A stretch of DNA of 64,000 bases from Niallia sp. Man26 (GCF_022049065.2 NZ_CP095743.1:2681001-2745000); one strand, 5' to 3'; shown: positions 10,833-20,246, numbered from the stretch's first letter. Program-made: numbers and translations. Notes: a model not told the origin generated them from the letters alone.

Positions 10833-11043
10833 CAATCTATAATGAACGCAGCATATTAAGGCCTAGGATACTTAACATGCTCCGGTACACTAAGGTTAGT
10901 TTTTACACTCACCTATAGCTTTATATATGAAACTCAAATCCAAAACAGGAAAATTTCCGCTTTTGCATGGTAATCGAAATGTAAGTATTGCCCTAGGGAT
11001 ATTCACTATTTATTGCAGCTGATTTCCTCTGTTTTGTTATATG

Positions 11044-13368
11044 TTATGGCTGTTGCAAAAAAAAGGTGCCTTTTTTTTGAGAAAATTTAAAAGAAATGGT
11101 TCCATTCACATCTGTTCTCCACACAGTTATCTTTTTTGCTTGTAAACGTTTAAGCACCCCCTTATCCGGATGGCCGTAACGGTTGTTTTTTCCTGCTGAG
11201 ATAATGGCAATATCAGGATTCACTTCTTCCAGAAATGCTTCTGTAGTGGAGGTTTTGCTGCCATGATGGGCTACTTTAAGTACATCTGTTTCTAGATTGG
11301 ATTGTGCGGCAAGGAGCATTTCCTCCCCATTTTCTTCTATATCCCCTGTAAACAGCCATGACAGCCCTCCAATTTGTGCAGAAATGACAATTGATCCATC
11401 GTTCTCACCGCTGCTGTTCACAGTATTCCTACCTGGTGCAATAATTTGAAAAACGGAATTTCCATTTGTCCAGCCATCTCCCTCTCCTACAAAAAAGACA
11501 GGAATATTTTTCTGCCTTGCCAGCTCCCATATTTCCTTTTCCTTATCATTTGGTTGGTTACTAGATTTAGGCATAAGAATCTGTTTAACTGGAATGCTCT
11601 TTATTAGCGCAACACTTCCGCCAATATGATCCATATCACCATGGGTAAGAACTAGCTTGTCAATTTTGGTAATTCCTTTGCTTTTTAAGTACGGAACTAG
11701 AGTATCTTCACCGACCTCATAACTATTCTCTCTTTCCTGCCATTCTTCTTTTTGATATTCCATTGTACCGCCTGTATCAATTATATATGTCCCCCTATTG
11801 AACGGCTCATTAATAAGAATACTATCTCCTTGTCCAACATTAATAAAAGTAACTTCCCCATATTTACTCCAAAATTCTCCTGTGTATTGAAATAAGAGCA
11901 AGCAAAAGGGGATTAAAAATGCACGTTTTCTCAAATGGGGCAATGCTTCATAAAGGCAGAAAAACACTGGTATGAAACAAAAATACAGTATCAATTCAAG
12001 ATTGTTCGGTTTACCGAAAATAATCGTAATATAGGGAATGTCTGCTGTTTTTGTTACAAGCCAGTCTGACAGCTGACATATTTTGTCTATGGGGTAAAGA
12101 AAAGCTATGGTGACTTTAGGTAAAAGGAACGATAGAAAAAATACAAGGATGAAGTATGGGAGCAGAATCGAAAAAAGGGGGATATATACAAGGTTTGCAA
12201 GGAGTGACAAAGCAAGAAGCTCATAAAAATAACTCAATAGAAAGGGCAGCACAGAAAGCTCGCAAAAATAAGCAGTAAGCAGATATATTTTCACCGGCTG
12301 CTTTTCGCCTTTAAGAATAGACGTACTCAGCAATAAAAACAAGCTGACGATAAAGGACAATTGGAAGCCGATATCAGTCACAATTTTCGGAAACAGAAAA
12401 AGATAACCGAGGAACGCGATACTCAGCAAATCGATCGAGGAGTAACTCGATAGCCGCCACCTCCTCTGGAGAAGCATTAGGCTGGCAGTAGAGACCGCTC
12501 GGATAACAGAAGGACTTAAACCAGTCAAAACCGTATAGGCAGGCAATATAAGCAATATTATCGTGATGCTTCTCTCTTTCGTCATACCAACTCTCAACAG
12601 GAAATAATAACCTAATCCAATCAAAAGCAGGACATGAGAACCTGAGATGGCCAGCAAATGTACAATCCCTAATTTTTGATAGGCGTTTTGAATAGCACTT
12701 GCTATATAATCCCTGTCACCAAACAATAAAGCAATGGCAACTGGTGCCGTATTTTCGAAAAAAACGGCTTCAATCCAAGCGATTCCCTGCTCTCGTAATA
12801 CTTTAATGGCAGACAGCAAATCGAAGCTAAGCTCTTTACAGGAGGTGATATCCTTCACTTGTAATACCCAATGAATGGACTGCCTTTTTAAATAAAGCTG
12901 ATAATCAAACATTCCTTCATTGGCAGCTGCTGCCGGCTGCGCTAATTGCCCTGATACCACACATGTATTTCCAAGGAAAGACTGTTCCGTAACATCTAGC
13001 TTCTCTTGAAAAGTGTTTAATTGGTAATGAAGCAGCAGCTTCTCATCAGACTGATTGTCTTTTGCAACGGCTGTCCACTTGTCACCATCGATTTTAGTTG
13101 TTTCCATTATTGTCAGTGAAAAGTTTGTTTGGGTACTTTTTAAGGAGGAGAAATTATTTTTGACATCTAAATGGGCCCTGTAAAAAAAGATAGCACCTAT
13201 AAAAACTAGTAATAATAATAAGGGGATTGTCCATTTCTTTACAATAATCAGGAAGAATATGAACACAATTAAAGCAAGAAGGAAGATAAGAGAGGAGAAA
13301 TTCGCTAAAAGAACAGCCAGAAGTGCGGCTACGGCAAAATAGAGGATATTATTATAAAGAAAATTCAT
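11044..13368 (-). CDS. comEC: DNA uptake channel ComEC
   Basis: ComEC forms the membrane channel that brings single-stranded DNA into competent cells. The 774-residue protein has several N-terminal hydrophobic helices, an extracellular OB-like region, the Competence domain (LLAISGSHVLLLIGLG) with many membrane helices, and a C-terminal metallo-beta-lactamase domain with THGDMDHIGG around residue 575 and VAHHGSKTS, a likely nuclease. The ATG at 13368 has no clear ribosome binding site; the upstream bases are CTCCCTAAATAATC, directly after a perfect hairpin at the comEB stop. The frame is closed just upstream, so this is the only plausible start. Confidence 0.95.
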   Translation of the reverse strand: MNFLYNNILYFAVAALLAVLLANFSSLIFLLALIVFIFFLIIVKKWTIPLLLLLVFIGAIFFYRAHLDVKNNFSSLKSTQTNFSLTIMETTKIDGDKWTAVAKDNQSDEKLLLHYQLNTFQEKLDVTEQSFLGNTCVVSGQLAQPAAAANEGMFDYQLYLKRQSIHWVLQVKDITSCKELSFDLLSAIKVLREQGIAWIEAVFFENTAPVAIALLFGDRDYIASAIQNAYQKLGIVHLLAISGSHVLLLIGLGYYFLLRVGMTKERSITIILLILPAYTVLTGLSPSVIRAVSTASLMLLQRRWRLSSYSSIDLLSIAFLGYLFLFPKIVTDIGFQLSFIVSLFLLLSTSILKGEKQPVKIYLLTAYFCELSVLPFLLSYFYELLALSLLANLVYIPLFSILLPYFILVFFLSFLLPKVTIAFLYPIDKICQLSDWLVTKTADIPYITIIFGKPNNLELILYFCFIPVFFCLYEALPHLRKRAFLIPFCLLLFQYTGEFWSKYGEVTFINVGQGDSILINEPFNRGTYIIDTGGTMEYQKEEWQERENSYEVGEDTLVPYLKSKGITKIDKLVLTHGDMDHIGGSVALIKSIPVKQILMPKSSNQPNDKEKEIWELARQKNIPVFFVGEGDGWTNGNSVFQIIAPGRNTVNSSGENDGSIVISAQIGGLSWLFTGDIEENGEEMLLAAQSNLETDVLKVAHHGSKTSTTEAFLEEVNPDIAIISAGKNNRYGHPDKGVLKRLQAKKITVWRTDVNGTISFKFSQKKGTFFLQQP

Positions 13369-13380
13369 GATTATTTAGGG

Positions 13381-13412
13381 AGAAACTTCTTCTTTAAACA
13401 GAAGAAGTTTCT
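13381..13412 (-). promoter_or_regulatory. Perfect hairpin around the comEB stop codon
   Basis: AGAAACTTCTTC and GAAGAAGTTTCT are perfect 12-base complements with an 8-base loop that contains most of the comEB stop codon. No T run follows; the comEC ATG is 12 bases beyond. It may attenuate, process or couple translation of comEC; that is inference. Confidence 0.7.
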
Positions 13413-13981
13413 GTAGGTATGATGGAGAACAGTTCTTCTGCTTGCTTTTCTAATTCCTCGATTCCCTCGCTGTCTTCCCCGCTCTCTTTCAACTGATTCA
13501 GCAATTGCTTTACAAGCAGTTTCTTTTCCTTATGCTTCTCATCAAAAATAACCTGCTGTGCTTCTACCTTTTCAACATGCACATTTGCCTGTTGAAACAA
13601 CTCTAGCGCATATGGATGATTTTTATAGTCATGAGCATAATAAACAGTTTTTATGCCAGCCTGTACAATTGCCTTACAGCATTGCAGGCACGGAAAATGC
13701 GTAACATAAATATCTGCCATGGATGTCGCCACACCGAATTTAGCGCATTGTAATATCGCATTCATTTCTGCGTGAATGGTGCGAACACAATGATGATCAA
13801 TGACATAACAGCCTTCATCAATACAGTGCACGCCTCCGGCAATGCTGCCATTATAGCCCCCGGCGATAATCCGCTTATCTCTTACAATCGTTGCACCAAC
13901 AGCAAGCCTTGTGCATGTGCTTCTTAAGGCAAGCAATTCGCTCTGTGCCATAAAATATTCATTCCATGATAATCTATCCAT
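13394..13981 (-). CDS. comEB: ComEB, dCMP deaminase family protein
   Basis: The zinc deaminase fold is clear: HAE at residues 70-72 and PCLQC at 97-101 bind zinc and carry the catalytic glutamate. The family converts dCMP to dUMP; in competence ComEB has also been linked to pole localisation of the DNA uptake machinery. At 195 residues the protein has a charged C-terminal tail rich in E and K, longer than the core domain. The ATG has AGGAGT 11 bases upstream, slightly long spacing. It lies between comEA and comEC in the standard operon. Confidence 0.93.
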   Translation of the reverse strand: MDRLSWNEYFMAQSELLALRSTCTRLAVGATIVRDKRIIAGGYNGSIAGGVHCIDEGCYVIDHHCVRTIHAEMNAILQCAKFGVATSMADIYVTHFPCLQCCKAIVQAGIKTVYYAHDYKNHPYALELFQQANVHVEKVEAQQVIFDEKHKEKKLLVKQLLNQLKESGEDSEGIEELEKQAEELFSIIPTETSSV

Positions 13982-14068
13982 TTAATACATTCACTCCTAG
14001 TAAAAGTTTAAAAAGTATCCTTATTAGTTTATATGCAAGAAACCATGGCGTCAATTTCACCTATCATA

Positions 14069-14662
14069 CTAGTTCACTCTTATTAAATCCAATAACTTCT
14101 CCAACGTCTTTTCTCCAATGCCGCTTATTTCCTTTAATTCCTCCTTCTCCTTAAAGCCGCCATTTTGCTCTCTGTATTCAATAATGGCTGCAGCCTTTGC
14201 TTCTCCGATCCCAGGCAATGTCATTAACTCCATGGCTGACGCCTCATTGATGTTTATCAAGCCGCCTTGCTCGTTTCCCCCACCAGCTGGAGTGTGAAGC
14301 TGCTCTTCCCCTTCTGTCGGAACGTAAACGACCATTTCATCTTTCAATCGCTCTGCAAGATTTACAGCATCACTTTCTGCATTCTCCGCGAACCCGTTTG
14401 CCCTTGCAATAATATCCATCACCCGTTCCCCAAGTTGCGCTTCATACAGACCTGGGTTATTTACAGCACCCTTTACATCGACAAAAATTTCTGTCTCATC
14501 CCCCGATTTCTCCTTATCCTCCACATCTGATACAGGCAACTCCTTTGCTGCTATTCCTAAGTTTTCTGTCTTATTGGCTGAAGTGATAAAGTGAAATACT
14601 AGCAGTGTGATAATTGCTGCACTAAGCAGCAGAACAAGTTTATGTTCTGTAATCCATTTCAT
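14069..14662 (-). CDS. comEA: Competence DNA receptor ComEA
   Basis: ComEA is the membrane-bound receptor that holds double-stranded DNA during uptake. The 197-residue protein has one N-terminal membrane helix (about 8-27), an acidic linker, an SLBB domain (about 55-110, FVDVKGAVNNPGLYE) and a C-terminal double helix-hairpin-helix DNA-binding domain (ININEASAMELMTLPGIGEAK type, with GIGE repeated). AAGGAGG precedes the ATG. It is the first gene of comEA-comEB-comEC and is divergent from comER. Confidence 0.96.
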   Translation of the reverse strand: MKWITEHKLVLLLSAAIITLLVFHFITSANKTENLGIAAKELPVSDVEDKEKSGDETEIFVDVKGAVNNPGLYEAQLGERVMDIIARANGFAENAESDAVNLAERLKDEMVVYVPTEGEEQLHTPAGGGNEQGGLININEASAMELMTLPGIGEAKAAAIIEYREQNGGFKEKEELKEISGIGEKTLEKLLDLIRVN

Positions 14663-14750
14663 TTCATTAATCCTCCTTTACAGGTATATTCTATTTGCAA
14701 CTGTCATATCGTTATATGAGAAACCGCTCATTATAGGGGGGAAATAAACC

Positions 14751-15584
14751 GTGAAAATAGGAATGATTGGAACAGGTAATATGGGGAAGATTCTTATTGA
14801 AGCATTGCTTGACAGTAAGGCTATTTCTCCTGAAGATATGCTGATTCAAAACCGGACACTCGCAAAAGCATTTCAGATCAAAGAGGCATATCCGGCTGTC
14901 ACAGTTTTAAAAACTGCCAAAAAAATTGCGGAAAGTGCTGATCTTATTTTTTTATGCGTCAAACCGCATGACATCTTTAGTGTAGCAGCAGAAATTACTC
15001 CACATATTTCATCCGATAAATGTGTTGTTTCGATTACTAGTCCTATCAACACAGAGCAGCTTGAATATATGCTGCCATGCTCTGTTGCCCGGATTATTCC
15101 GAGCATCACCAACAGGGCGCAATGTGGTGTGGCGTTATTTTCATACGGAAGCAAGTGCACACAAGAATGGAAGCAAGGATTAAATACACTGTTTAGTCAC
15201 TTTTCCACTCCAATTGAGATTGAGGAGAATATTACAAGAGTTGCATCCGATATCGTAAGCTGCGGACCTGCTTTCTTCAGCTACTTGACACAGCGTTTTA
15301 TAGACGGAGCTGTCGAGGAAACAGATATCGATGCGGAAACTGCCACAAAGCTAGCAAGTGAAATGTTAATTGGACTCGGTCAGCTGTTAAATAAAGGCTA
15401 TTACACCTTGCCGACACTGCAGGCGAAAGTAAGTGTAAAAGGCGGAGTTACGGGAGAAGGCATCAATGTGTTAGAGAGAGAACTCGGAGATACGTTTAAC
15501 CAGTTGTTTCAGGCGACACAACATAAGTTCGAAGAGGATTTAAAGATGGTGAAAAATTCGTTATTGATCAATAAACACCGATAG
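14751..15584 (+). CDS. comER: ComER, pyrroline-5-carboxylate reductase-like protein
   Basis: The 277-residue protein has an N-terminal Rossmann motif GTGNMG at residues 7-12 and a C-terminal helical domain (VKGGVTGEGI) of the P5C reductase fold. ComER is divergent from comEA in Bacilli; in several species it has been connected with sporulation and biofilm formation rather than proline synthesis. The start is GTG with AGGGGGG 9 bases upstream. No ComK box (AAAA, 5 bases, TTTT) is visible in the 88-base comEA-comER gap. Confidence 0.92.
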   Translation: MKIGMIGTGNMGKILIEALLDSKAISPEDMLIQNRTLAKAFQIKEAYPAVTVLKTAKKIAESADLIFLCVKPHDIFSVAAEITPHISSDKCVVSITSPINTEQLEYMLPCSVARIIPSITNRAQCGVALFSYGSKCTQEWKQGLNTLFSHFSTPIEIEENITRVASDIVSCGPAFFSYLTQRFIDGAVEETDIDAETATKLASEMLIGLGQLLNKGYYTLPTLQAKVSVKGGVTGEGINVLERELGDTFNQLFQATQHKFEEDLKMVKNSLLINKHR

Positions 15585-15693
15585 TTTCTTAGTTTGTATT
15601 TTCGAGATATAAAAGGATTTTCCTGCTTTTTTTTGTTTTTTTCCAGCCATGGATTTATACTTCATGGCTTCTTCACACTTAGATGTACATAAG

Positions 15694-15725
15694 AAAACAC
15701 ACCTATTAACTTTTAGGTGTGTTTT
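15694..15725. terminator. Bidirectional terminator between comER and yqeM
   Basis: AAAACACACCTA and TAGGTGTGTTTT are perfect 12-base complements around an 8-base loop, between convergent genes, with T-rich ends on both strands. Confidence 0.85.
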
Positions 15726-15729
15726 CCGC

Positions 15730-16473
15730 TTACTTCCGGCAATAAAAGAAGATTCTTTCCGCATCTTCCCCTAATTCTCCATCATGGAAATCTGCTGTTA
15801 CCTTCAAAATAGAAAAGCCGGCATTTATTAGCCAACTGCTATATTGCTCAACAGAATAAGTCCGCTGAAAATGCAGTTCATCATAACGATCATATTTTTG
15901 GGAAGCCTCGTCAAGCTGGAAAAAAGATAAATCATGTTCCACACTGTCAGGATACTCCCCTTCATAACACAACCAGATGAGACTGACATCTTCATCATTT
16001 AGTGCGTATGTTTGGTTTTTGAACAAATGGTTCATTTTATATAAAGAATGAACATCGAACAAAAATAACCCGCCTTCATCTAAATGCTCATACACCCCTT
16101 TAAAGGTGTTTACCACTTGTTCTTCTGTTTGCAAATAGTTCAATGAGTCGCAAAATATACCGATAATATCAAATAAAGGCAGGTCTTCAAGCTCAGACAT
16201 ATCCTGCTCCATAAAAAACACGGAAAGTCCTTGTTCTGCAGCTTTGTTTTGGGCAACACTGAGCATATCAGAAGAGAGATCTGCTCCTGTTACCGTAAAG
16301 CCCTTTTCCGCCAGCCTGACAGACAGCTCCCCTGTTCCGCACGCTAGGTCCAGAAGCTTGCTGCCTTCAATTTGGTATTCCTCTTTTGCAGCTATCAGAA
16401 TCTCAACCCACTTATCGTATGGAACGTCATCCATCAACCTGTCATATAGATAAGCGAATTTCTGATAACTCAT
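15730..16473 (-). CDS. yqeM: YqeM, SAM-dependent methyltransferase
   Basis: A 247-residue class I methyltransferase with the SAM motif LDLACGTG at residues 41-48, the acidic loop GADLS and an EQDMSELEDLPLFD segment. The substrate is not known. The ATG overlaps the rsfS stop (ATGA), so translation is probably coupled. It ends the yqeG-to-yqeM run of housekeeping genes. Confidence 0.88.
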   Translation of the reverse strand: MSYQKFAYLYDRLMDDVPYDKWVEILIAAKEEYQIEGSKLLDLACGTGELSVRLAEKGFTVTGADLSSDMLSVAQNKAAEQGLSVFFMEQDMSELEDLPLFDIIGIFCDSLNYLQTEEQVVNTFKGVYEHLDEGGLFLFDVHSLYKMNHLFKNQTYALNDEDVSLIWLCYEGEYPDSVEHDLSFFQLDEASQKYDRYDELHFQRTYSVEQYSSWLINAGFSILKVTADFHDGELGEDAERIFFYCRK

Positions 16474-16826
16474 TGTCCGATCTCGCTTTGAATATTTTCA
16501 GCCGGCGCATCGCCCCATAATCTTTCCAAGTTATAATATGTTCTTTCATCACGGTGGAACACATGGACAACAATATCCCCAAGATCTACAAGAATCCATT
16601 TTGCTTCTTGGTATCCTTCTAGTCGTTTTACAGGAACACCGATTTCTTCACATTTATCTTTAATTTCGCTGGCAATTGCTTGTACCTGCTTATCGGAATT
16701 ACCGTGGCAAATCACGAAATAATCCGAAACAAGAGAGATACCTTTCATATTTAATGCCACTATATTTTCTGCTCTTTTATCATCTGCTGCTTTAACTGCA
16801 GTCAGAAGCAAATTGCGTTCATCCAT
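16470..16826 (-). CDS. rsfS: Ribosomal silencing factor RsfS
   Basis: RsfS binds ribosomal protein L14 and keeps the subunits apart in starved cells. The 118-residue protein has the family signature ISLVSDYFVICHGNS and the LVDLGDIVVHVFHRDERTYYNLERLW end. GGAGGT lies 8 bases before the ATG, inside the yqeK 3-prime end; the yqeK stop adjoins the start. Confidence 0.96.
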   Translation of the reverse strand: MDERNLLLTAVKAADDKRAENIVALNMKGISLVSDYFVICHGNSDKQVQAIASEIKDKCEEIGVPVKRLEGYQEAKWILVDLGDIVVHVFHRDERTYYNLERLWGDAPAENIQSEIGQ

Positions 16827-17396
16827 TTATTCAACCTCCGTTTTCATTACAATACTATTATACATCTCGAATGTCGCAGGAAAAACCGGCTGTCTGCGGC
16901 TCATTAAAAATGCTATTGTGTTGGTTACTGATTTCAAAAAAGCCTCATCCAAGCTAATCATCGCTAATTCCCTTACTTCATCCACTCCTGGAAAAACTCT
17001 TCCCGGTTCGATATAATCAGCTAAGTAAATGATTTTTTCAAGCTTGTTCATTCCAGGTCTTCCAGAAGTATGGTACTTAATCGCATTAAGCACTGCTTCA
17101 TCTTTTATGCCCGCTTCCTTTTCCACTAAATAAGCTCCAACAGGTGCATGCCACAGCTCTGAATGGAAGGAAAGCAATCGATTATCCATATTCTGCTCTA
17201 AAATGATTTGTTTCATTTCTTCTTTAGGGCGAAATTTCGCATAGTCATGAAAAATAGCGGCTAATTCTGCCTTGGCCGTATCTTCATCATACCGGTTAGC
17301 CAGCTCAATCGCTGTTCCCATAACACCCATTGTGTGTACATAACGCTGTTCCGTCAATTGTTCCTTCACTATAAGAAGCGCTTGTTCACGATTCAT
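16827..17396 (-). CDS. yqeK: YqeK, HD-domain diadenosine tetraphosphatase
   Basis: The 189-residue protein has the HD metal site: H21 in VHTMGVMG and the H50-D51 pair in AIFHDYAKF. YqeK proteins hydrolyse Ap4A symmetrically to ADP. I start at the ATG at 17396 because AAGGAG lies 10 bases upstream; 12 more codons are open further up without a site. The start overlaps the end of nadD by 11 bases. It lies between nadD and rsfS as in most Firmicutes. Confidence 0.92.
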   Translation of the reverse strand: MNREQALLIVKEQLTEQRYVHTMGVMGTAIELANRYDEDTAKAELAAIFHDYAKFRPKEEMKQIILEQNMDNRLLSFHSELWHAPVGAYLVEKEAGIKDEAVLNAIKYHTSGRPGMNKLEKIIYLADYIEPGRVFPGVDEVRELAMISLDEAFLKSVTNTIAFLMSRRQPVFPATFEMYNSIVMKTEVE

Positions 17397-17958
17397 ATAA
17401 TCTATTCTCCTTAATGTATCGTTCCACTTCATCCTTAACTAGAAACGATATTGTTTCTCCCTGTAAAAGGCGGCCTCTGATTAGTTTAGAGGAAATGTTG
17501 ACATCCGGTACAGCAACATAAGTGACAGGATAATTTGTATCATTACTGTAATTCGGTCTGTTCACACTTATAAATCTAACCAGTTTAAGCAATTCTTCTA
17601 TCATATACCATTTTGGCAAATATTCAACCATATCTGCTCCGATAATAAAATGAAAGTCAAAATCCGGATACATCTCTTTTAATATCGTCATCGTATCAAA
17701 TGTATAGGACTTGCCTTCCCTGTCCATCTCGATCGTCTGGACATGGAAACCTTCCTTGTCTTGAATAGCCAGCTCAAGCATCTTAAGACGGTCTTCATTT
17801 GATACGCTCCCTGATTTCAGTTTATGCGGAGGCTCATGATTTGGCATAAACCATATCTCATCTAAACTTTCATGATGCATGACTTCATTTGCAATGATAA
17901 GATGACCAATATGGGGAGGATCAAAAGTGCCTCCCAATATTCCAATCTTTTTTTTCAA
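17386..17958 (-). CDS. nadD: Nicotinate-nucleotide adenylyltransferase
   Basis: NadD joins nicotinate mononucleotide and ATP to give deamido-NAD in NAD synthesis. The 190-residue protein begins MKKKIGILGGTFDPPHIGH, with the HIGH nucleotidyltransferase motif at residues 16-19, and has an ISSKLIRGRL segment near the C-terminus. The TTG start has AGAGG 8 bases upstream and gives the usual family length; a longer open frame to 18033 overlaps yhbY and is rejected. Confidence 0.95.
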   Translation of the reverse strand: MKKKIGILGGTFDPPHIGHLIIANEVMHHESLDEIWFMPNHEPPHKLKSGSVSNEDRLKMLELAIQDKEGFHVQTIEMDREGKSYTFDTMTILKEMYPDFDFHFIIGADMVEYLPKWYMIEELLKLVRFISVNRPNYSNDTNYPVTYVAVPDVNISSKLIRGRLLQGETISFLVKDEVERYIKENRLYES

Positions 17959-17980
17959 GATTATCGCCTCTTCTAACCCA

Positions 17981-18274
17981 TTATGATGGTAAGTTAATGG
18001 TTTTGTTCTCTTTTGATTCCTTGTAAAGAACAATTGTTGAACCGATCAGCTGAACAAGCTCAGCCCCAGTTCCTTCTGCAAGCTCACTAGCCACAACATT
18101 CTTATCTTCTTCACAGTTTTGAAGGACACTCACCTTAAGAAGCTCTCTTACCTCAAGCGCCTCTGCGATTTGTTTAATCATGTTTTCATTGACTCCGCCT
18201 TTTCCAACTTGAAAAATTGGATTCAAGTGATGTGCCATTGCACGTAGATATCTTTTTTGTTTTCCTTTTAGCAT
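17981..18274 (-). CDS. yhbY: Ribosome assembly RNA-binding protein YhbY (YqeI)
   Basis: A 97-residue CRM-domain protein: LKGKQKRYLRAMAHHLNP, then the VGKGGVNENMIKQI loop (GxxG type), then a beta end. CRM proteins bind rRNA during 50S assembly. The ribosome binding site AGGAGG lies inside the end of aroE, whose stop adjoins this ATG, so the two are tightly linked. YqeI is the B. subtilis name. Confidence 0.93.
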   Translation of the reverse strand: MLKGKQKRYLRAMAHHLNPIFQVGKGGVNENMIKQIAEALEVRELLKVSVLQNCEEDKNVVASELAEGTGAELVQLIGSTIVLYKESKENKTINLPS

Positions 18275-19105
18275 TTAATTGCCTCCTAGTTGTTTCCATA
18301 CATTTTTTCTCATTCTGTCTGTGTCCGGCATAAGACCGATCCACTTCTCAAAGGCTAATGCTCCTTGATATACAAACATCTCAATTCCATTTTGAACAAT
18401 CGCCCCGCGCCTACTGCCTTCTGTCAGAATCTTAGGCTCTAGAGGGTTATATATTATATCACTTATAAGAGCATTTTCTTTTATATTTTCAACATTTAAC
18501 GGGGTTTCATCAACATTTGGAGACATGCCGATAGAAGTTGTCTGGATAATTAAGTCGTATTCACCAAGCTGCCTTTCTGCTTCTTCCCGTTCAAGTATTG
18601 CTGTCTTAACCGGAAACGGACAAGAGCTTTTCAAGCTTTGCGCATTTCCAACAGTCCGATTTGTGATATCAATCGTTTCTACTCCATAATGGGCCAGCGT
18701 AAAATAAATGGCTCTTGCTGCACCGCCAGCTCCTATCATCAATGTTTTTTTATCCTTAATATCAGGCATGACCTTAAGAATACCAGTAAGATATCCAGAT
18801 CCGTCTGTATTATAACCAATCCATCTCCCCTGCTCGTTCACAACCGTGTTAACAGCACCAATTGCTTTACAAAGTGGGTCGAGTTCATCCAAAAAAGGGA
18901 GGATATCCGTCTTATGGGGAACGGTCACGTTAAAACCTGAGACACCGTCTTTCTTAAGCAGTTCAAGCCCTTTTTCAAGCTTTCCCTTTTCTATATGAAC
19001 CCTATCATATTGGGCATCGATTTGATAGTGCTGGAACAAGTCGTTATGCATAAATGGTGACATGGAATGTTTAATTGGATCACCAATAACCGCAAACCTC
19101 TTCAT
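18275..19105 (-). CDS. aroE: Shikimate dehydrogenase
   Basis: AroE reduces 3-dehydroshikimate with NADPH in aromatic amino acid synthesis. The 276-residue protein has the substrate site SMSPFMHN, the catalytic lysine K65 in NVTVPHK, NTDGSG and the nucleotide loop GAGGAARA. The ATG at 19105 has GGGAGAG 7 bases upstream; a GTG two codons earlier is less well placed. It lies between yqeH and yhbY. Confidence 0.95.
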   Translation of the reverse strand: MKRFAVIGDPIKHSMSPFMHNDLFQHYQIDAQYDRVHIEKGKLEKGLELLKKDGVSGFNVTVPHKTDILPFLDELDPLCKAIGAVNTVVNEQGRWIGYNTDGSGYLTGILKVMPDIKDKKTLMIGAGGAARAIYFTLAHYGVETIDITNRTVGNAQSLKSSCPFPVKTAILEREEAERQLGEYDLIIQTTSIGMSPNVDETPLNVENIKENALISDIIYNPLEPKILTEGSRRGAIVQNGIEMFVYQGALAFEKWIGLMPDTDRMRKNVWKQLGGN

Positions 19106-19139
19106 ATCCACTCTCTCCCGTATTTTCTCTTCTCTTTAT

Positions 19140-20243
19140 TTAAATAAGCGACTTTCTAATCATTGCATGTACACCTTGGGGAACATGCACGGAAACTTTA
19201 ATGTTTGGTTCGTTGACAGTGATCCAGCCTAAGCCAGAAAATACGATATCTGTTTTTGCTTCCCTAATAGTGAAATCATGCTTCACAAGCTTAGGAAAAT
19301 GGTCCATTTCGTCTCGCTTCGGCGGTGTCAGCATTTCACCGGCATGTTTTTCATAGAGAGCATCTGCATTTTCCGTCTTTGTGCGGTGTATGTCAAGCTC
19401 ATTAGAGAAATAACAAACAAATGAATTCCGATCTCCGCTTGTGAAATCAAAGCGCGCCAAACCGCCAAAAAACAAAGTTTGTCCTTCATTAAGCTGAAAT
19501 ACTTTTGATTTTATTTCTTTTTTCGGTGTAATGACTTTTAAGTCCCGCTTATCGATAAAATGGGCCATTTGGTGATGGTTGATAATCCCAGGAGTATCAA
19601 CCAGCGCCTTGCCGTCTGCTAAAGGAATCTCGATAATATCGAGAGTTGTCCCTGGAAAATGGGATGTTGTGATAACATTTTCTTCTCCTGACACCTCTTT
19701 CAGAACAGAGTTTATAAACGTAGATTTGCCGACATTCGTACAGCCCACCACGTAAACGTCTTTTCCTTCGCGATGAGATTCAATAGCTTCCAGTACCTCT
19801 TTAATACTTTGCCCTTTTTGTGCGCTTACTAAAAAGACATCCGCAGGTCTTAACCCCAGATCTTTTGCTTCTTTTTTCATCCAGTTGATCACTTTTTGCT
19901 TGTTAACAGACTTTGGAAGTAAATCAACCTTGTTCCCTATTAATAATACTTTATTCTTTCCTGTAAATCGATGAAGTCCTGGAAGCCAGCTTCCATTAAA
20001 ATCAAAGATATCAACAATCTTTACAATCAGGCTGTCGCTTCTGCCAATTTCGTTTAAAATTTTCAAGAAATCATCATCTGTTAATGATACATCCTGAACT
20101 TCATTATAATGCTTTAAGCGGAAACAGCGCTGGCAAATAACCGTCTCTTTCTGCAAAGAAGAGGCAGGTGCATACCCAAGTTCTTCTTTATTTTCTGTTT
20201 GAATGGCAACTCCGCATCCAAAGCAATGTATTCTTTCAGTCAC
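19140..20243 (-). CDS. yqeH: Circularly permuted GTPase YqeH
   Basis: YqeH is needed for 30S assembly. It has an N-terminal zinc finger (CFGCG and CQRCF) followed by GTPase motifs in permuted order: NKVD (G4), SAQKG (G5), GCTNVGKST (G1) and DTPG (G3), then a C-terminal RNA-binding region. Length 367 is normal. The start is GTG with GGGAGG upstream, inside the yqeG 3-prime end, so the two are coupled. Confidence 0.96.
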   Translation of the reverse strand: MTERIHCFGCGVAIQTENKEELGYAPASSLQKETVICQRCFRLKHYNEVQDVSLTDDDFLKILNEIGRSDSLIVKIVDIFDFNGSWLPGLHRFTGKNKVLLIGNKVDLLPKSVNKQKVINWMKKEAKDLGLRPADVFLVSAQKGQSIKEVLEAIESHREGKDVYVVGCTNVGKSTFINSVLKEVSGEENVITTSHFPGTTLDIIEIPLADGKALVDTPGIINHHQMAHFIDKRDLKVITPKKEIKSKVFQLNEGQTLFFGGLARFDFTSGDRNSFVCYFSNELDIHRTKTENADALYEKHAGEMLTPPKRDEMDHFPKLVKHDFTIREAKTDIVFSGLGWITVNEPNIKVSVHVPQGVHAMIRKSLI

Positions 20244-20246
20244 TTA

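Noticed and set aside
14663..14750. A ComK box between comEA and comER
   Set aside because: No pair of AAAA, 5 bases, TTTT motifs at the needed spacing is visible in the gap.
15561..15764. A 67-codon minus-strand frame between comER and yqeM
   Set aside because: It crosses the terminator and the end of both real genes; no site and no family.
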